NCBI RefSeq assembly: GCF_001426185.1
Contig: NZ_LMRP01000002.1
Location: 672,287 to 736,286, forward strand
DNA length: 64,000 bases
Direction of reading: 5' to 3'
From: Rhodococcus sp. Leaf247
Lineage (GTDB): Bacteria; Actinomycetota; Actinomycetes; Mycobacteriales; Mycobacteriaceae
The notes beneath the pieces were generated by a model, which worked only from the letters and a program-made list of their open reading frames with translations, searched no databases and was not told the origin of the DNA. Both the position numbers and the translations under genes were made by a program. Below are positions 39,846 to 49,051 of this stretch, piece after piece. Positions within the stretch are counted from its first letter, which is position 1. Every line of letters begins with the position of its first letter.

Positions 39846-40906
39846 CGGGTGGCCGCCGCTCCGAGGACGAGGGGAACGAGATCCATGTTCACCGTGGACC
39901 CACTGCCCGTCGCGACCTCGAACTGCGGCGGCGCGAACGTCAGTCGTGCGGCACCGGTGCCCGGGTCCTGCAGGGATGCGAGCTGCTCGGTCTGCTTGGG
40001 GACCCGCGACAGGATGCTCGCGATGTCGCCGACCCTGCTGACGATGATCGCCACGATCGGCACCACGACATCGAGCACGCGGTACAGAGTGGGGGCGAAC
40101 TTCGGCAGGGTCTTCTCCAGAATGGGGAGGAACTCCACGGTCAGGTCGATGGCCTGGGCGAAGCGCTCGGAGAAGTCGCCGGCGGCGCCGAGTCCCTGCT
40201 TCAGGTTCTCGATGAGCAGCGTGATGTCCGGCCAACGATCGACCAGCGTCGTGGTCAACGTGTCGACGCTGTCCACCATGCGCCGCACCTGGGTGTCCTT
40301 GTTCGCGGGGTTGCCCACCAGGGACGACACCTGCGACAGCGCCGTTCCGAGTTGGTCGCCGCTGCCGTCCAGCGCCGTGTCGAGCGATCGCAGCGTGTCG
40401 CCCAGGATCTCCTCGTCGGGAGGACGGGGATTGTCGGGGTCGGTCGTGGACGTGGTGCCCAGCAGCTCGGCACCGAGCTTGTTCACGGCCTCGAGGGTGT
40501 CGCTGATACCGATCGGAGTCCGTGTGCGTTCCAGCGGAATGCACGCACCGCGATCGAGTTGTGCGCCGTCCCGGTAGGGAGTGGTCAGTTCGAGCCGACG
40601 ATCGGTGACGATGGAGTCCGACATCGTCACGGCGCCCACGTCGGCGGGCAGCGCGAGCGACTCGTCCACCGACATGGTGACTCGGACATGATCGCCGCGC
40701 GGCTCGATGCTGGTCACTTCTCCGACGGGGATTCCGAGGAGCGTGACGTCGTTGCCCTCGTACAGACCGACCGAGTCGGTCATGTCGGCGCACACGTCCG
40801 ACTGCGGCGTTCCCACCAGTTGCGCGGCCGACGACGCAGCCGTTCCCGCGCCCACCAGAACGACTGCTACGACGGCGGCGACCACCACTTTGCTGCGCAT
40901 CGCCAT
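39842..40906 (-). CDS. Mce family protein, MceD position
   Basis: This 354-residue Mce subunit has an N-terminal membrane helix (SKVVVAAVVAVVLVGAGTA), the Mce domain with TDSVGLYEGNDVTLLGIPVG, EVTSIEPRGDHVRVTMSV and a Cys pair (SDVCADM, RGACIPL). The helical tail forms the tunnel needle. ATG 40906 lies one base after the mceC stop. Confidence 0.9.
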   Translation of the reverse strand: MAMRSKVVVAAVVAVVLVGAGTAASSAAQLVGTPQSDVCADMTDSVGLYEGNDVTLLGIPVGEVTSIEPRGDHVRVTMSVDESLALPADVGAVTMSDSIVTDRRLELTTPYRDGAQLDRGACIPLERTRTPIGISDTLEAVNKLGAELLGTTSTTDPDNPRPPDEEILGDTLRSLDTALDGSGDQLGTALSQVSSLVGNPANKDTQVRRMVDSVDTLTTTLVDRWPDITLLIENLKQGLGAAGDFSERFAQAIDLTVEFLPILEKTLPKFAPTLYRVLDVVVPIVAIIVSRVGDIASILSRVPKQTEQLASLQDPGTGAARLTFAPPQFEVATGSGSTVNMDLVPLVLGAAATR

Positions 40907-40907
40907 G

Positions 40908-41888
40908 TCAGCACACCTTTCCGGGTATCGGGACGCACAGGGTGGTGCCGGTGACGACACCGGCGCTCCGGTCGATGACGGGTCCGGCACCGGTGTCGAG
41001 CAGGCCTGCCATGGAGTCGGAGAACTCGCGGCCTGCGGAGATCGCCTCGTCGATGGATCCGGTGCGTGCCTTCAGCGTCGCCACGAGGTTCTCGATCTCG
41101 TCGATGGTCGGACCGATACCTTCGTCGAGCGCGACGATCGGTCGGTGCAGCAGATCGAACAGCCGGTAGAGCTTGTCGGCGGCCGCGGCCACGTCGGCCC
41201 GCTTGGCGCCGAGCTTGGAGGTGATGATGCCGATCTGCTTCAGCAGGCCCAGGAGGATCTCGCGATCCGTCGCGAGTTCTCCGATGTACTCGTCGGCCAC
41301 GTCCAGGCTGCGGTCCAGGTCGTCCTGCCGGTCGGCGATGGCTCCGGTCATGGAGGTCAAGGACGTGGTGATGTTCCGGATGGAATCGGGCTGCGCCTGC
41401 ACGGAGCGGTCGATCTCGGCGATCGTCTGCCGAAGAGACTTTCCGTCCAGGTCACGCAGGATGGGCGTCGCGGCCTCGACCGTGTCCGACAGCGTGAACG
41501 GCACCTTGGTGTGCTCGATCGGGACACGGTTGTCGGGCAGTTCTCCGGTGCCGCCGGGCACCAGAGCGAAGTAGTGGCCACCGATCGGCGTCAGCAACCG
41601 CACCCCGAGGGATGTCGCGTCACCGAGCGCGATGTCCTCCCGGACCTCGAAGGTCATGTCGACGTGATCGCCGGCGAGTTGCATCCCCGTCACCGATCCC
41701 ACCGAGATCCCCGCGATCCGGACGTCGTCGCCGGCGTGCGCTCCGCCGGTCGTCTCGAATGCTGCTGTGTACGTCCGGTTTCCGAGCGGAAGAACGTAGA
41801 CGACGACCGCAGCGACCACGGCGACGACCAGCGCGAGCGCCCCCACGATTCCCCAGACGGTCTGGCTTCCGGCACGCACGGAACTCAT
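40908..41888 (-). CDS. Mce family protein, MceC position
   Basis: This 326-residue Mce subunit has one membrane helix, the Mce domain (HAGDDVRIAGISVGSVTGMQ) and a C-terminal Cys pair (TTLCVPIPGKVC). ATG 41888 is preferred over GTG 41894 because it overlaps the mceB stop by 4 bases, as other genes of the operon do. Confidence 0.9.
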   Translation of the reverse strand: MSSVRAGSQTVWGIVGALALVVAVVAAVVVYVLPLGNRTYTAAFETTGGAHAGDDVRIAGISVGSVTGMQLAGDHVDMTFEVREDIALGDATSLGVRLLTPIGGHYFALVPGGTGELPDNRVPIEHTKVPFTLSDTVEAATPILRDLDGKSLRQTIAEIDRSVQAQPDSIRNITTSLTSMTGAIADRQDDLDRSLDVADEYIGELATDREILLGLLKQIGIITSKLGAKRADVAAAADKLYRLFDLLHRPIVALDEGIGPTIDEIENLVATLKARTGSIDEAISAGREFSDSMAGLLDTGAGPVIDRSAGVVTGTTLCVPIPGKVC

Positions 41889-42913
41889 CGACACACCACC
41901 AGTCGCTGGGTGCCGAGAACGACGGACCCGATACCGGGAATGTCGGCGTCTCCGGCGGAACAGGACGAGACCTGGCCCTCGGGAGCGTTCTGCACCGTCG
42001 TGTCCACGCCGCGCAGCAGGCTCGGCACCATCGCGAGCAGATCCACCAATTGCTGGGCGCCGGGGACGACGCGGTGGAATGCCGCATCGAGCGGGTCGTA
42101 TTCGGAGTCGTACGTGTCGCGCAATTGCTCGCCGATCGAGATGAAGGGACCCTGGCCGTTGTTGATGTCGTCCACGGCGTCGAGCAAGGTGTCGGCCCGA
42201 TCACCGAACGTGGACACGACGCGGTCCAGTTCCGCGAAGAGTCGGCCGAGCTGTTCCGACCGCTCGGCCACGACGCCGGAGATCGCTCCCAGGTTGCGGA
42301 TGAGCATCACGATGAGGTCTTCGCGCTGCTGCGCGTAGCTGGTCAATCCGTCGAGATCCCGCAGGACCGGACCGAGACCGGAGCCGTCGCCCTGCACGAG
42401 GTCGAGGACGTTCTGGGCGAAGCGGTTCACCTGCTCGGTGTCGACGGTCTCGAAGATCGGCTGGAACCCGTCGAACAGTGTGGTGATGTCGAACGACGGC
42501 ACCGTCATGTCGTCGGCCATCGACGCCCCGGACTCGAGGTCCGACCCGGAGTCGTCCGTGCGGATCAGCTCGAGGTACCGCTGACCCAGCAGATTCTGGT
42601 ATCGCACAGCAGCTTTGGTCGTCGTCCGCACCGGTCGATCCGCGTCGACGTCGAACGTCACCCTGGCGCGTGTCCCGTCGAGCTCGATTCCGGTGACGGT
42701 CCCCACCAGCACGCCCGACAGGCGCACGTCGTCGCCCTCGTACAGGCCGGACACGTCGTCGAACCGAGCGTCGAACGTCGAACGGTCCCCGCTGACTCCG
42801 CTGCGGAGTGCGCCGCCGATCAGCACGAGACACAGGATCGCCACGACGGCGAACGCGCCGAGCTTGAGCAGCGTTCCCACCGGTGTGCCCACGGTCGATG
42901 CCCCGCGGCTCAC
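41885..42913 (-). CDS. Mce family protein, MceB position
   Basis: This 342-residue Mce subunit has an N-terminal helix (LLKLGAFAVVAILCLVLIGG), the Mce domain with FDDVSGLYEGDDVRLSGVLVG, a helical body and a C-terminal Cys-rich end (VSSCSAGD...RLVVCR). GTG 42913 overlaps the mceA stop by 4 bases. Confidence 0.9.
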   Translation of the reverse strand: MSRGASTVGTPVGTLLKLGAFAVVAILCLVLIGGALRSGVSGDRSTFDARFDDVSGLYEGDDVRLSGVLVGTVTGIELDGTRARVTFDVDADRPVRTTTKAAVRYQNLLGQRYLELIRTDDSGSDLESGASMADDMTVPSFDITTLFDGFQPIFETVDTEQVNRFAQNVLDLVQGDGSGLGPVLRDLDGLTSYAQQREDLIVMLIRNLGAISGVVAERSEQLGRLFAELDRVVSTFGDRADTLLDAVDDINNGQGPFISIGEQLRDTYDSEYDPLDAAFHRVVPGAQQLVDLLAMVPSLLRGVDTTVQNAPEGQVSSCSAGDADIPGIGSVVLGTQRLVVCR

Positions 42914-43956
42914 AGTCCACCTCCGACGCTGTTCGCGAACGCCTCGACGGGCCCCGCCAGGGTCGGCATGTTCGTGACGATCACCTGCAGTTGGAGCTGT
43001 GTCCGGCCGTCGACTGTCGGGAAGGCGTCCTCCACCCCCGCGATCGCGTCGGGCACTCGCTGGTAGGAGGGTGCGAGCGTGCCTGCCGAGAGAGCGACGG
43101 GCAGGAGGATGTCGAGCACCGTGTCGAGAAGGGGCTTCAGATAGGGGTTGTTGTCCCGCAACAGATCTCCCAGGGGGATGGACAGACCGGTGCCGAGACC
43201 CTGCATCGCTTTCACGGCTCGGTCCCTGTTCTCCGGTGTCTCGAAGTACTCACTGCTGGTCACCACTTTGTCGACGACATCGGTCACGGGGCCGATGGAC
43301 GCTCCCAGGCCGTCGGCGAGTACGGCGCCTCGCTGCAGTTTCCAGCCGAGGGGTGCGCGCTGCGTCTCGGCCATCATCTGTGCGGTGTCGAAGAAGGGCT
43401 TCAAGCTGTCCCCGAACTCGCTGGACACCCGCGACATCAGGTCCAGGACACGGTTGGTGTTGTCCGCGTCCAGAACGTCGGTGAGGCTCGCGAGTCGACG
43501 GAACACGCCTGTGACCGTTGCTGTTTCGGTGTCGTCGCCGAGTGAGAGAACGGTGTCCTCTCGCAAGGGTGCGCCTGCACCTTCCGAGTACAGCTCGATG
43601 ACGGTGGCCCCGAACACCGTCGCGGACGAGAAGCGCGCGGTGACGTCGTCGGTCAGGACCGAGGCCACGACGGGTTCGATGTGCGCATGCACCCGCTGGG
43701 AGCCGAACCCGAGCGGCTCGATGTCGTCGACGCGGCCGACGGGAAGTCCGCGGTACTTGATGTCCGATCCGACGGCGAGCCCGTCACCGACCGCGGTGCT
43801 GTCGATGGTGAGGTCGAACCTCGACTCGAAATCGCCTGTCGCGTACTTCGTCAGGACGACTCCGAGGACGACGAGAACGACGGCGACGACGAGCCCGCGG
43901 ACGCGCAGTGCGCTCGGGCCCGCGGACCGGCGGGAGAGGTCGTCGAAAACTGCCAT
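42910..43956 (-). CDS. Mce family protein, MceA position
   Basis: This 348-residue Mce subunit has a membrane helix (LRVRGLVVAVVLVVLGVVLT), the Mce domain with VGSDIKYRGLPVGRVDDIEP and a helical C-terminus. No RGD or other host-targeting motif was seen. It follows yrbE-B after 9 bases. Confidence 0.9.
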   Translation of the reverse strand: MAVFDDLSRRSAGPSALRVRGLVVAVVLVVLGVVLTKYATGDFESRFDLTIDSTAVGDGLAVGSDIKYRGLPVGRVDDIEPLGFGSQRVHAHIEPVVASVLTDDVTARFSSATVFGATVIELYSEGAGAPLREDTVLSLGDDTETATVTGVFRRLASLTDVLDADNTNRVLDLMSRVSSEFGDSLKPFFDTAQMMAETQRAPLGWKLQRGAVLADGLGASIGPVTDVVDKVVTSSEYFETPENRDRAVKAMQGLGTGLSIPLGDLLRDNNPYLKPLLDTVLDILLPVALSAGTLAPSYQRVPDAIAGVEDAFPTVDGRTQLQLQVIVTNMPTLAGPVEAFANSVGGGL

Positions 43957-43965
43957 GCCGCGCCC

Positions 43966-44835
43966 CTACCCCGAGATCCTGATGCCGACGTCGACGCCCC
44001 AGATGACCACGGTGAGGATCATGTCGAGGACGACGATGACGATGAGTGACGCGCGGATCGCCCGGCCGGACGCACGGCCGACGCCCTCGGGCCCGCCGGT
44101 GGCGTAATAGCCCTGGTAGCCGTGGATCATGATGACGGCGCCGACGAAGATGGTGGCCTTGAGCAGCGAGTACAGCAGATCGGACGGTTGCAGGAACGCC
44201 GAGAAGTAGTGGTCGTACGTTCCCGACGACTGGTCACCGAACGCCGCGACGATGATCGCGCAGGAGATGTAGCTCAGGATCAGCGTCAGCAGGTACAGCG
44301 GAATGATCGTCAGGACGCCGGCGATGACGCGCGTGGTGACGACGAAGGGAATCGACCGGATCCCGACGACCTCGAGTGCGTCGATCTCCTCGGAGATGCG
44401 CATCGCGCCGATCTCGGCGGTCATGCGGCATCCGGCCTGGCTGGCGAATCCGATGGCGGCGATCATCGGGGCGAGCTCGCGGGTGCTGGCGTACGCGGAG
44501 ATGAATCCCGTCAGCGGACCCATACCCACGAGGTTCAGTGCGTTGTAACCCTCGATACCGATGGACGAACCCACCGCGACTCCGAGGATGACCAGCACCG
44601 AGACGGTGCCGCCGCCCACGACGAGATTGCCGCTGCCCCAGGTGATGTCGGTGAGAACGATCATCGTCTGGCGGCGGTAGGAGCGCAGTGTGTGCGGGAT
44701 CGCGACGAGCACCTGCCACACGAAGGTGAGCTGGTGGCCCAGGTGCTCGACCATGCCCATCGGCACGCGGGCGATGCGCTTGCCACCGCGGATGAACGGG
44801 GCGGTGCCGGGCGGGGAGTAGCGCGAGACGGTCAT
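43966..44835 (-). CDS. MlaE/YrbE-type permease, YrbE-B position
   Basis: This 289-residue integral-membrane permease has five or six helices and the conserved loop EIGAMRISEEIDALEVVGIR that contacts the Mkl/MceG ATPase, encoded elsewhere. With YrbE-A it forms the membrane channel of the Mce transporter. ATG 44835 lies four bases past the yrbE-A stop. Confidence 0.92.
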   Translation of the reverse strand: MTVSRYSPPGTAPFIRGGKRIARVPMGMVEHLGHQLTFVWQVLVAIPHTLRSYRRQTMIVLTDITWGSGNLVVGGGTVSVLVILGVAVGSSIGIEGYNALNLVGMGPLTGFISAYASTRELAPMIAAIGFASQAGCRMTAEIGAMRISEEIDALEVVGIRSIPFVVTTRVIAGVLTIIPLYLLTLILSYISCAIIVAAFGDQSSGTYDHYFSAFLQPSDLLYSLLKATIFVGAVIMIHGYQGYYATGGPEGVGRASGRAIRASLIVIVVLDMILTVVIWGVDVGIRISG

Positions 44836-44839
44836 CCGG

Positions 44840-45643
44840 TCACCCCAGCCGCTGTGGAAGGAACATCGACACCAGCTGTGTGGCGAGCACGTTGACGATG
44901 AACGCCGACAGCACACCGACGACGACGGACGCGTTGACGGCGTTCGCCACTCCGCGCGGTCCGGACGTGGCTTCGAATCCGCGCTGGCAGGCGACCAGGA
45001 CGACGATGATGCCGAAGATCTCGGCCTTGGCCAGCGCCACGACGAGGTCGGTGGTGGAGGCGAACGACGCGAACGAGGACAGGTAGCTGCCCGGTGTCCC
45101 GCCCTGGAACCCGACGTTGACCACGTATCCGGAGACCAGACCCATGAAGATGACGAGCGAGCAGAGAAGCGGTGCGACGAGGAGCATCGCGGCGAGTCTG
45201 GGGGCCGCCAACCGGCGGACCGGGTCGATACCCATGACGCGCATCGCGTCGATCTCCTCGCGCACCGTGCGTGCGCCGAGATCGGCCGCGATGGCGGAAC
45301 CTGCTGCGCCACCGAGCAACAGCGCGGTCACGATGGGTGCGCCCTGTCGGATGACGCCGAGCCCGCCTGCGGCCCCGGCGATGGACGTAGCGCCGATCTG
45401 TGACGTCAGGCTGCCGACCTGGACGGAGACGATGACACCGAACGGAACGGACACCAGGATCGCGGGAAGAACCGTCACCGTGACCATGAACCATGCCTGG
45501 TCGAGGAATTCGCGCCAGACGAAACGCAGTCCGATCAGATCACGGACGAGGAAGCCGAAGGTGGCGACGGTCAGATCGGCGAAGCGGCCGAGTGTCCGCG
45601 TTCCCGTCGTGAACCGGGAGATGAAGGGCGTGCCGAGTGCGAT
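44840..45643 (-). CDS. MlaE/YrbE-type permease, YrbE-A position, unusual start
   Basis: The permease core (VSVPFGVIVSVQVG, then DLGARTVREEIDAMRVMGIDP) is clear. The conserved N-terminal segment (FADLTVATFGFLVRDLIGL and FVWREFLDQAWF) is encoded upstream of the first ATG at 45487. In that frame a stop lies at 45668-45670, and no ATG, GTG or TTG occurs between. The best fit is ATC at 45643, 7 bases after AGGGG, giving 267 residues, the usual YrbE length. CTG codons further in are other options, or the sequence may carry a frameshift. Confidence 0.75.
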   Translation of the reverse strand: MALGTPFISRFTTGTRTLGRFADLTVATFGFLVRDLIGLRFVWREFLDQAWFMVTVTVLPAILVSVPFGVIVSVQVGSLTSQIGATSIAGAAGGLGVIRQGAPIVTALLLGGAAGSAIAADLGARTVREEIDAMRVMGIDPVRRLAAPRLAAMLLVAPLLCSLVIFMGLVSGYVVNVGFQGGTPGSYLSSFASFASTTDLVVALAKAEIFGIIVVLVACQRGFEATSGPRGVANAVNASVVVGVLSAFIVNVLATQLVSMFLPQRLG

Positions 45644-45758
45644 GTCACGTCCCCTGTCCGTCTCGTGTCAACAGCGGCGCAGATGAGCGCCGCGGTGAAA
45701 ACTAACGCGTCGGAACGGGATTTCGGTCGGTTTCTCGGCAGTTCAGTGACCCCTGACA

Positions 45759-45806
45759 ACGACGGCCCGGATCGCGTGGAGTTGTTCCACCGATCCGGGC
45801 CGTCGT
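45759..45806 (-). terminator. Terminator after fadB2
   Basis: Sixteen-base perfect arms (45759-45774 and 45791-45806) with an inner GTGGA/TCCAC stem form a very stable hairpin 12 bases past the fadB2 stop. It separates fadB2 from the mce operon. Confidence 0.85.
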
Positions 45807-45817
45807 GCGAACAGGCG

Positions 45818-46702
45818 CTACTTGGCGATTCGACCGTTCACGTACTCGTAGAAGCCGGCGCCCGTCTTCTTGCCCAGCAGCCCCGCTTCGATCATGCGCA
45901 GCAGCAACGGCGGCGGAGCGAACAGCGGCTCCTTGTACTCGGCGTACATCGAGTCGGCGATGGACGCCACCGTGTCGAGCCCGATGAGGTCGGACAGTGC
46001 CAGCGGACCCATCGGGTGCGCGAGTCCCAGCACGGTCGCCTTGTCGATGTCCTCGGTGGTGGCGAAACCCGACTCGACCATGCGGATCGCCGACAGCAGG
46101 TACGGCACGAGCAGCGCGTTGACGACGAAGCCGGACCTGTCCGCGGCGCGGACCACCTGCTTGCCCAGCACGTCCGCGGCGAATCGTTCCGCGCGTTGCA
46201 CGACGGCGTCCGACGTCTTGAGCGAGGAGATGAGCTCGACCAGCGGAAGTACCGGCACCGGGTTGAAGAAGTGCATGCCGATGACGCGTTCGGGCCGCGT
46301 CGTCGCGACGCCGAGCCTCATGATCGGGATGGACGACGTGTTGGACGCGAGCACAGCCTCGGGGTCGGTGACCACCTTGTCCAGTTCGACGAACAGTGCC
46401 GTCTTGATCGCCTCGTCCTCGAGTACGGCCTCGACGACGATCTCGCGGTCGGCGAAGTCGGCGAGGTCTGCCGTGAAGGACAACCGGGCAGCGGCCTGGT
46501 CGCGCTCACGCTCGGTGATCTTGCCGCTGCTCACGCCGCGGTCGAGCGACTTCGTGATCCGGGCCTTGCCGGCAGCAGCGAGTTCGCTGGTCTTCTCGTA
46601 CACCAGCACGTCGACGTGAGCGCGGGCGCACACCTCGGCGATACCGGCGCCCATCTGTCCGGCGCCGACGATCCCGACGCGCTCGATCTTGTCCACGGCC
46701 AC
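45818..46702 (-). CDS. fadB2: 3-hydroxybutyryl-CoA dehydrogenase
   Basis: This 294-residue NAD-dependent dehydrogenase acts in beta-oxidation or acetoacetyl-CoA/butyryl-CoA metabolism. It has VGIVGAGQMGAGIAEVCA, VVEAVLEDEAIK, ASNTSS, GMHFFNPVPVLPLVELI and the substrate loop GFVVNALLVPYL. GTG 46702 is preceded by GAAGGAG at 6 bases. It follows icl on the same strand, as Rv0467-Rv0468. Confidence 0.95.
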   Translation of the reverse strand: MAVDKIERVGIVGAGQMGAGIAEVCARAHVDVLVYEKTSELAAAGKARITKSLDRGVSSGKITERERDQAAARLSFTADLADFADREIVVEAVLEDEAIKTALFVELDKVVTDPEAVLASNTSSIPIMRLGVATTRPERVIGMHFFNPVPVLPLVELISSLKTSDAVVQRAERFAADVLGKQVVRAADRSGFVVNALLVPYLLSAIRMVESGFATTEDIDKATVLGLAHPMGPLALSDLIGLDTVASIADSMYAEYKEPLFAPPPLLLRMIEAGLLGKKTGAGFYEYVNGRIAK

Positions 46703-46799
46703 GAAAACTCCTTCGAAATGGGACTCCCTGCGCGACAACGCGAAAGGGTGAGACGGGGGTAACTCTGCTGGGGCACGGGCGGAGCCCGCTGATACGAGA

Positions 46800-46833
46800 C
46801 AGGCGGCCCGCAACGAAAGCTGCGAGCCGCCTG
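46800..46833 (-). terminator. Terminator after isocitrate lyase
   Basis: Arms CAGGCGGC (46800-46807) and GCCGCCTG (46826-46833) with an inner CGCA/TGCG stem form a hairpin 38 bases past the icl stop, between icl and fadB2. Confidence 0.75.
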
Positions 46834-46870
46834 ACTAGTGCGTTGATACCTCGGAGAGGCGGTACAGCTC

Positions 46871-48160
46871 CTAGTGGAACTGGCCCTCTTCGGTCGAGCC
46901 CTTCAGGGCTGCGGTCGACGTGTTGGGGTCGACGGTGGTGGCGATGCGGTCGAAGTAGCCGGCGCCGACCTCACGCTGGTGCTTGATCGCGGTGAAGCCG
47001 CGCTCTTCGGCTGCCTTGAACTCGCGCTCCTGCAGGTCGACGAACGCGGTCATGCCCTCGCGGGCGTAGCCGTGCGCCAGGTCGAACATGCCGTAGTTGA
47101 GCGAGTGGAAGCCGGCGAGGGTGATGAACTGGAACTTGAAGCCCATCGCGCCGAGCTCCTTCTGGAACTTCGCGATGGTCGCGTCGTCCAGGTGCGCCTT
47201 CCAGTTGAAGGAGGGCGAGCAGTTGTAGGCGAGCAGCTGGTCGGGGAACTCGCTGCGGACCGACTCGGAGAACTTCTTGGCGACCTCGAGATCCGGCACG
47301 CCGGTCTCCATCCAGATGAGGTCGGCGTACGGCGCGTAGGCCTTGGCGCGGGCGATGCAGGGCTCGATGCCGTTCTTGACACCGAAGAAGCCCTCGGCGG
47401 TGCGGGTTCCGTCGAGGAACTCACGGTCGCGCTCGTCCACGTCGGAGGTGATCAGCGTGGCGGCCTCGGCGTCGGTGCGGGCGATGATGACCGACGGGAC
47501 GTCGGCGACATCGGACGCGAGACGCGCGGAGGTCAGGGTGCGGATGTGCTGCTGGGTGGGGATGAGCACCTTGCCACCGAGGTGGCCGCACTTCTTCTCC
47601 GACGCGAGCTGGTCTTCCCAGTGCACACCGGCGGCGCCGGCCACGATCATGGCCTTCTGCAGCTCGTAGGCGTTCAGGGCGCCACCGAAGCCGGCCTCGG
47701 CGTCGGCGACGACGGGAGCGAGCCAGTTCTTGACCGAGGTGTCGCCCTCGATCTTGGCGATCTCGTCGGCGCGCAGCAGTGCGTTGTTGATGCGGCGCAC
47801 GACCGACGGAACCGAGTTGGCCGGGTAGAGGCTCTGGTCCGGGTAGGTGTGGCCGGACAGGTTCGCGTCACCGGCGACCTGCCATCCGGAGAGGTAGATC
47901 GCCTGGAGGCCGGCGCGGATCTGCTGCACGGCCTGGTTGCCGGTGAGGGCACCGAGCGAGTTGATGTAGTCCTCGTTGTTGACGAGATCCCAGAGGATCT
48001 CCGAGCCGCGACGAGCGAGGGTGGCTTCCTCGACGACAGTGCCCTGCAGGTCGGAAACCTGCTGTGCCGTGAAGTTACGAGTGACGCCCTTCCAGCGGGG
48101 ATTGGTGTCCCAATCCTTCTGGATCTCTTCCGTGGTCTTCGGGGTGCCGGTGGTCGACAT
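46871..48160 (-). CDS. aceA: Isocitrate lyase
   Basis: This 429-residue enzyme splits isocitrate to glyoxylate and succinate (glyoxylate shunt), essential for growth on acetate and fatty acids. The catalytic motif [10 protein letters not shown] is intact, with [10 protein letters not shown] and NCSPSFNWK. Length fits ICL1. ATG 48160 has a GGAG site 8 bases upstream. RamB at 49052 is the expected regulator. Confidence 0.97.
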   Translation of the reverse strand: MSTTGTPKTTEEIQKDWDTNPRWKGVTRNFTAQQVSDLQGTVVEEATLARRGSEILWDLVNNEDYINSLGALTGNQAVQQIRAGLQAIYLSGWQVAGDANLSGHTYPDQSLYPANSVPSVVRRINNALLRADEIAKIEGDTSVKNWLAPVVADAEAGFGGALNAYELQKAMIVAGAAGVHWEDQLASEKKCGHLGGKVLIPTQQHIRTLTSARLASDVADVPSVIIARTDAEAATLITSDVDERDREFLDGTRTAEGFFGVKNGIEPCIARAKAYAPYADLIWMETGVPDLEVAKKFSESVRSEFPDQLLAYNCSPSFNWKAHLDDATIAKFQKELGAMGFKFQFITLAGFHSLNYGMFDLAHGYAREGMTAFVDLQEREFKAAEERGFTAIKHQREVGAGYFDRIATTVDPNTSTAALKGSTEEGQFH

Positions 48161-48510
48161 CGAAAAGCTCCGTCTCTGTTGCGTCTGCGTCGGCAGCTTG
48201 CTCGTGCTTCGCAGGCTTGCCAGGCATATCGGATGTACAAACACACGATGGCACAGAGAAAAAGTGGTGTCTACCTGCTGAGACTGTGAATCTCCGCTAA
48301 GCAGTACGCGCGTTCTGCGAATCTTGCGAAGATCGCCGGGGGGTCCGCGGCGTCTCCGTACCCGTCAGTAACCTGATAACCGCAGTTGGGGAACGAAATG
48401 CACGCAATGGCGGCCGCCGACGAGAGCGCTTGTCGAATCGCCCTCCGTCGGCATCATCCATGCCGGACTGTGACCACCGTCACCGTACGTTCGTACTGTT
48501 TTCTCGCGCA
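48161..48510. promoter_or_regulatory. Regulatory gap upstream of isocitrate lyase
   Basis: This 350-base region carries no gene. A 9-base direct repeat (TTCTGCGAA, 48313-48321; TCTTGCGAA, 48322-48330) is a candidate RamB-type site, since RamB motifs contain TTGCAA-like cores. No certain -35/-10 pair was found. Confidence 0.45.
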
Positions 48511-48873
48511 TCACACCGTCACGGCGACCCGACGACGCTCGGTCAGCACTCCCAGAACACCCATCGCCGCGATCACGACGCCGCCGACGAGCGCGTAGTA
48601 GTCGGCCGCACTGGCGCCGGCGGGGAATGCCAGCACGACGGGTGACGTCGCCAGCACGACGCCCAGCACGACGTGGGCCCAGTGACTCGAGCGCGATGCG
48701 CTGCCCATGGCCCACACCGCAGAGAACGCCGACAGCAGTCCCAGCACGAGAATGGCACCGGTGACCTCGCTGCGGTGGGGCACCGGGAGCCAGAGTGTCG
48801 ACAACACCAGAACGGTTCCTGCCACCAGCACCACCGCGTCGCGGGCTATTTCGTGTCGTACCGAGTCGGCCAT
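48511..48873 (-). CDS. Four-helix membrane protein, SPW-repeat-like
   Basis: This 120-residue protein has four hydrophobic segments, including DAVVLVAGTVLVLSTLWLPV, a HWAHVVLGVVLATSPVVLAF unit and YYALVGGVVIAAMGVLGVL. The pattern fits SPW-repeat proteins, of unknown function. A GAGGAGAAG site precedes ATG 48873. Confidence 0.75.
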   Translation of the reverse strand: MADSVRHEIARDAVVLVAGTVLVLSTLWLPVPHRSEVTGAILVLGLLSAFSAVWAMGSASRSSHWAHVVLGVVLATSPVVLAFPAGASAADYYALVGGVVIAAMGVLGVLTERRRVAVTV

Positions 48874-49039
48874 GTCGCTTCTCCTCAGATTTATCTCTCA
48901 CGTGTAGTGCGTATCCGCCCCGTGCAACGCCTAGTGTGCGCCCGTCTTCCCCGGCGCGCCCGCATGTGACAGACCAGACCGAAAACCCGTCCTACCTGCA
49001 ACGATATGGTCAAGACGCGGTAATGGCGGACGGCGCTCC

Positions 49040-49045
49040 TAGACT
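49040..49045 (+). promoter_or_regulatory. -10 box of ramB (leaderless)
   Basis: TAGACT ends 6 bases before ATG 49052, so the transcript would start at the A of the start codon. No ribosome binding site is present. Confidence 0.55.
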
Positions 49046-49051
49046 GGGACC

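Noticed and set aside
45487-45489. ATG 45487 as true start of YrbE-A
   Set aside because: It would cut a conserved 50-residue segment that is intact in frame upstream.
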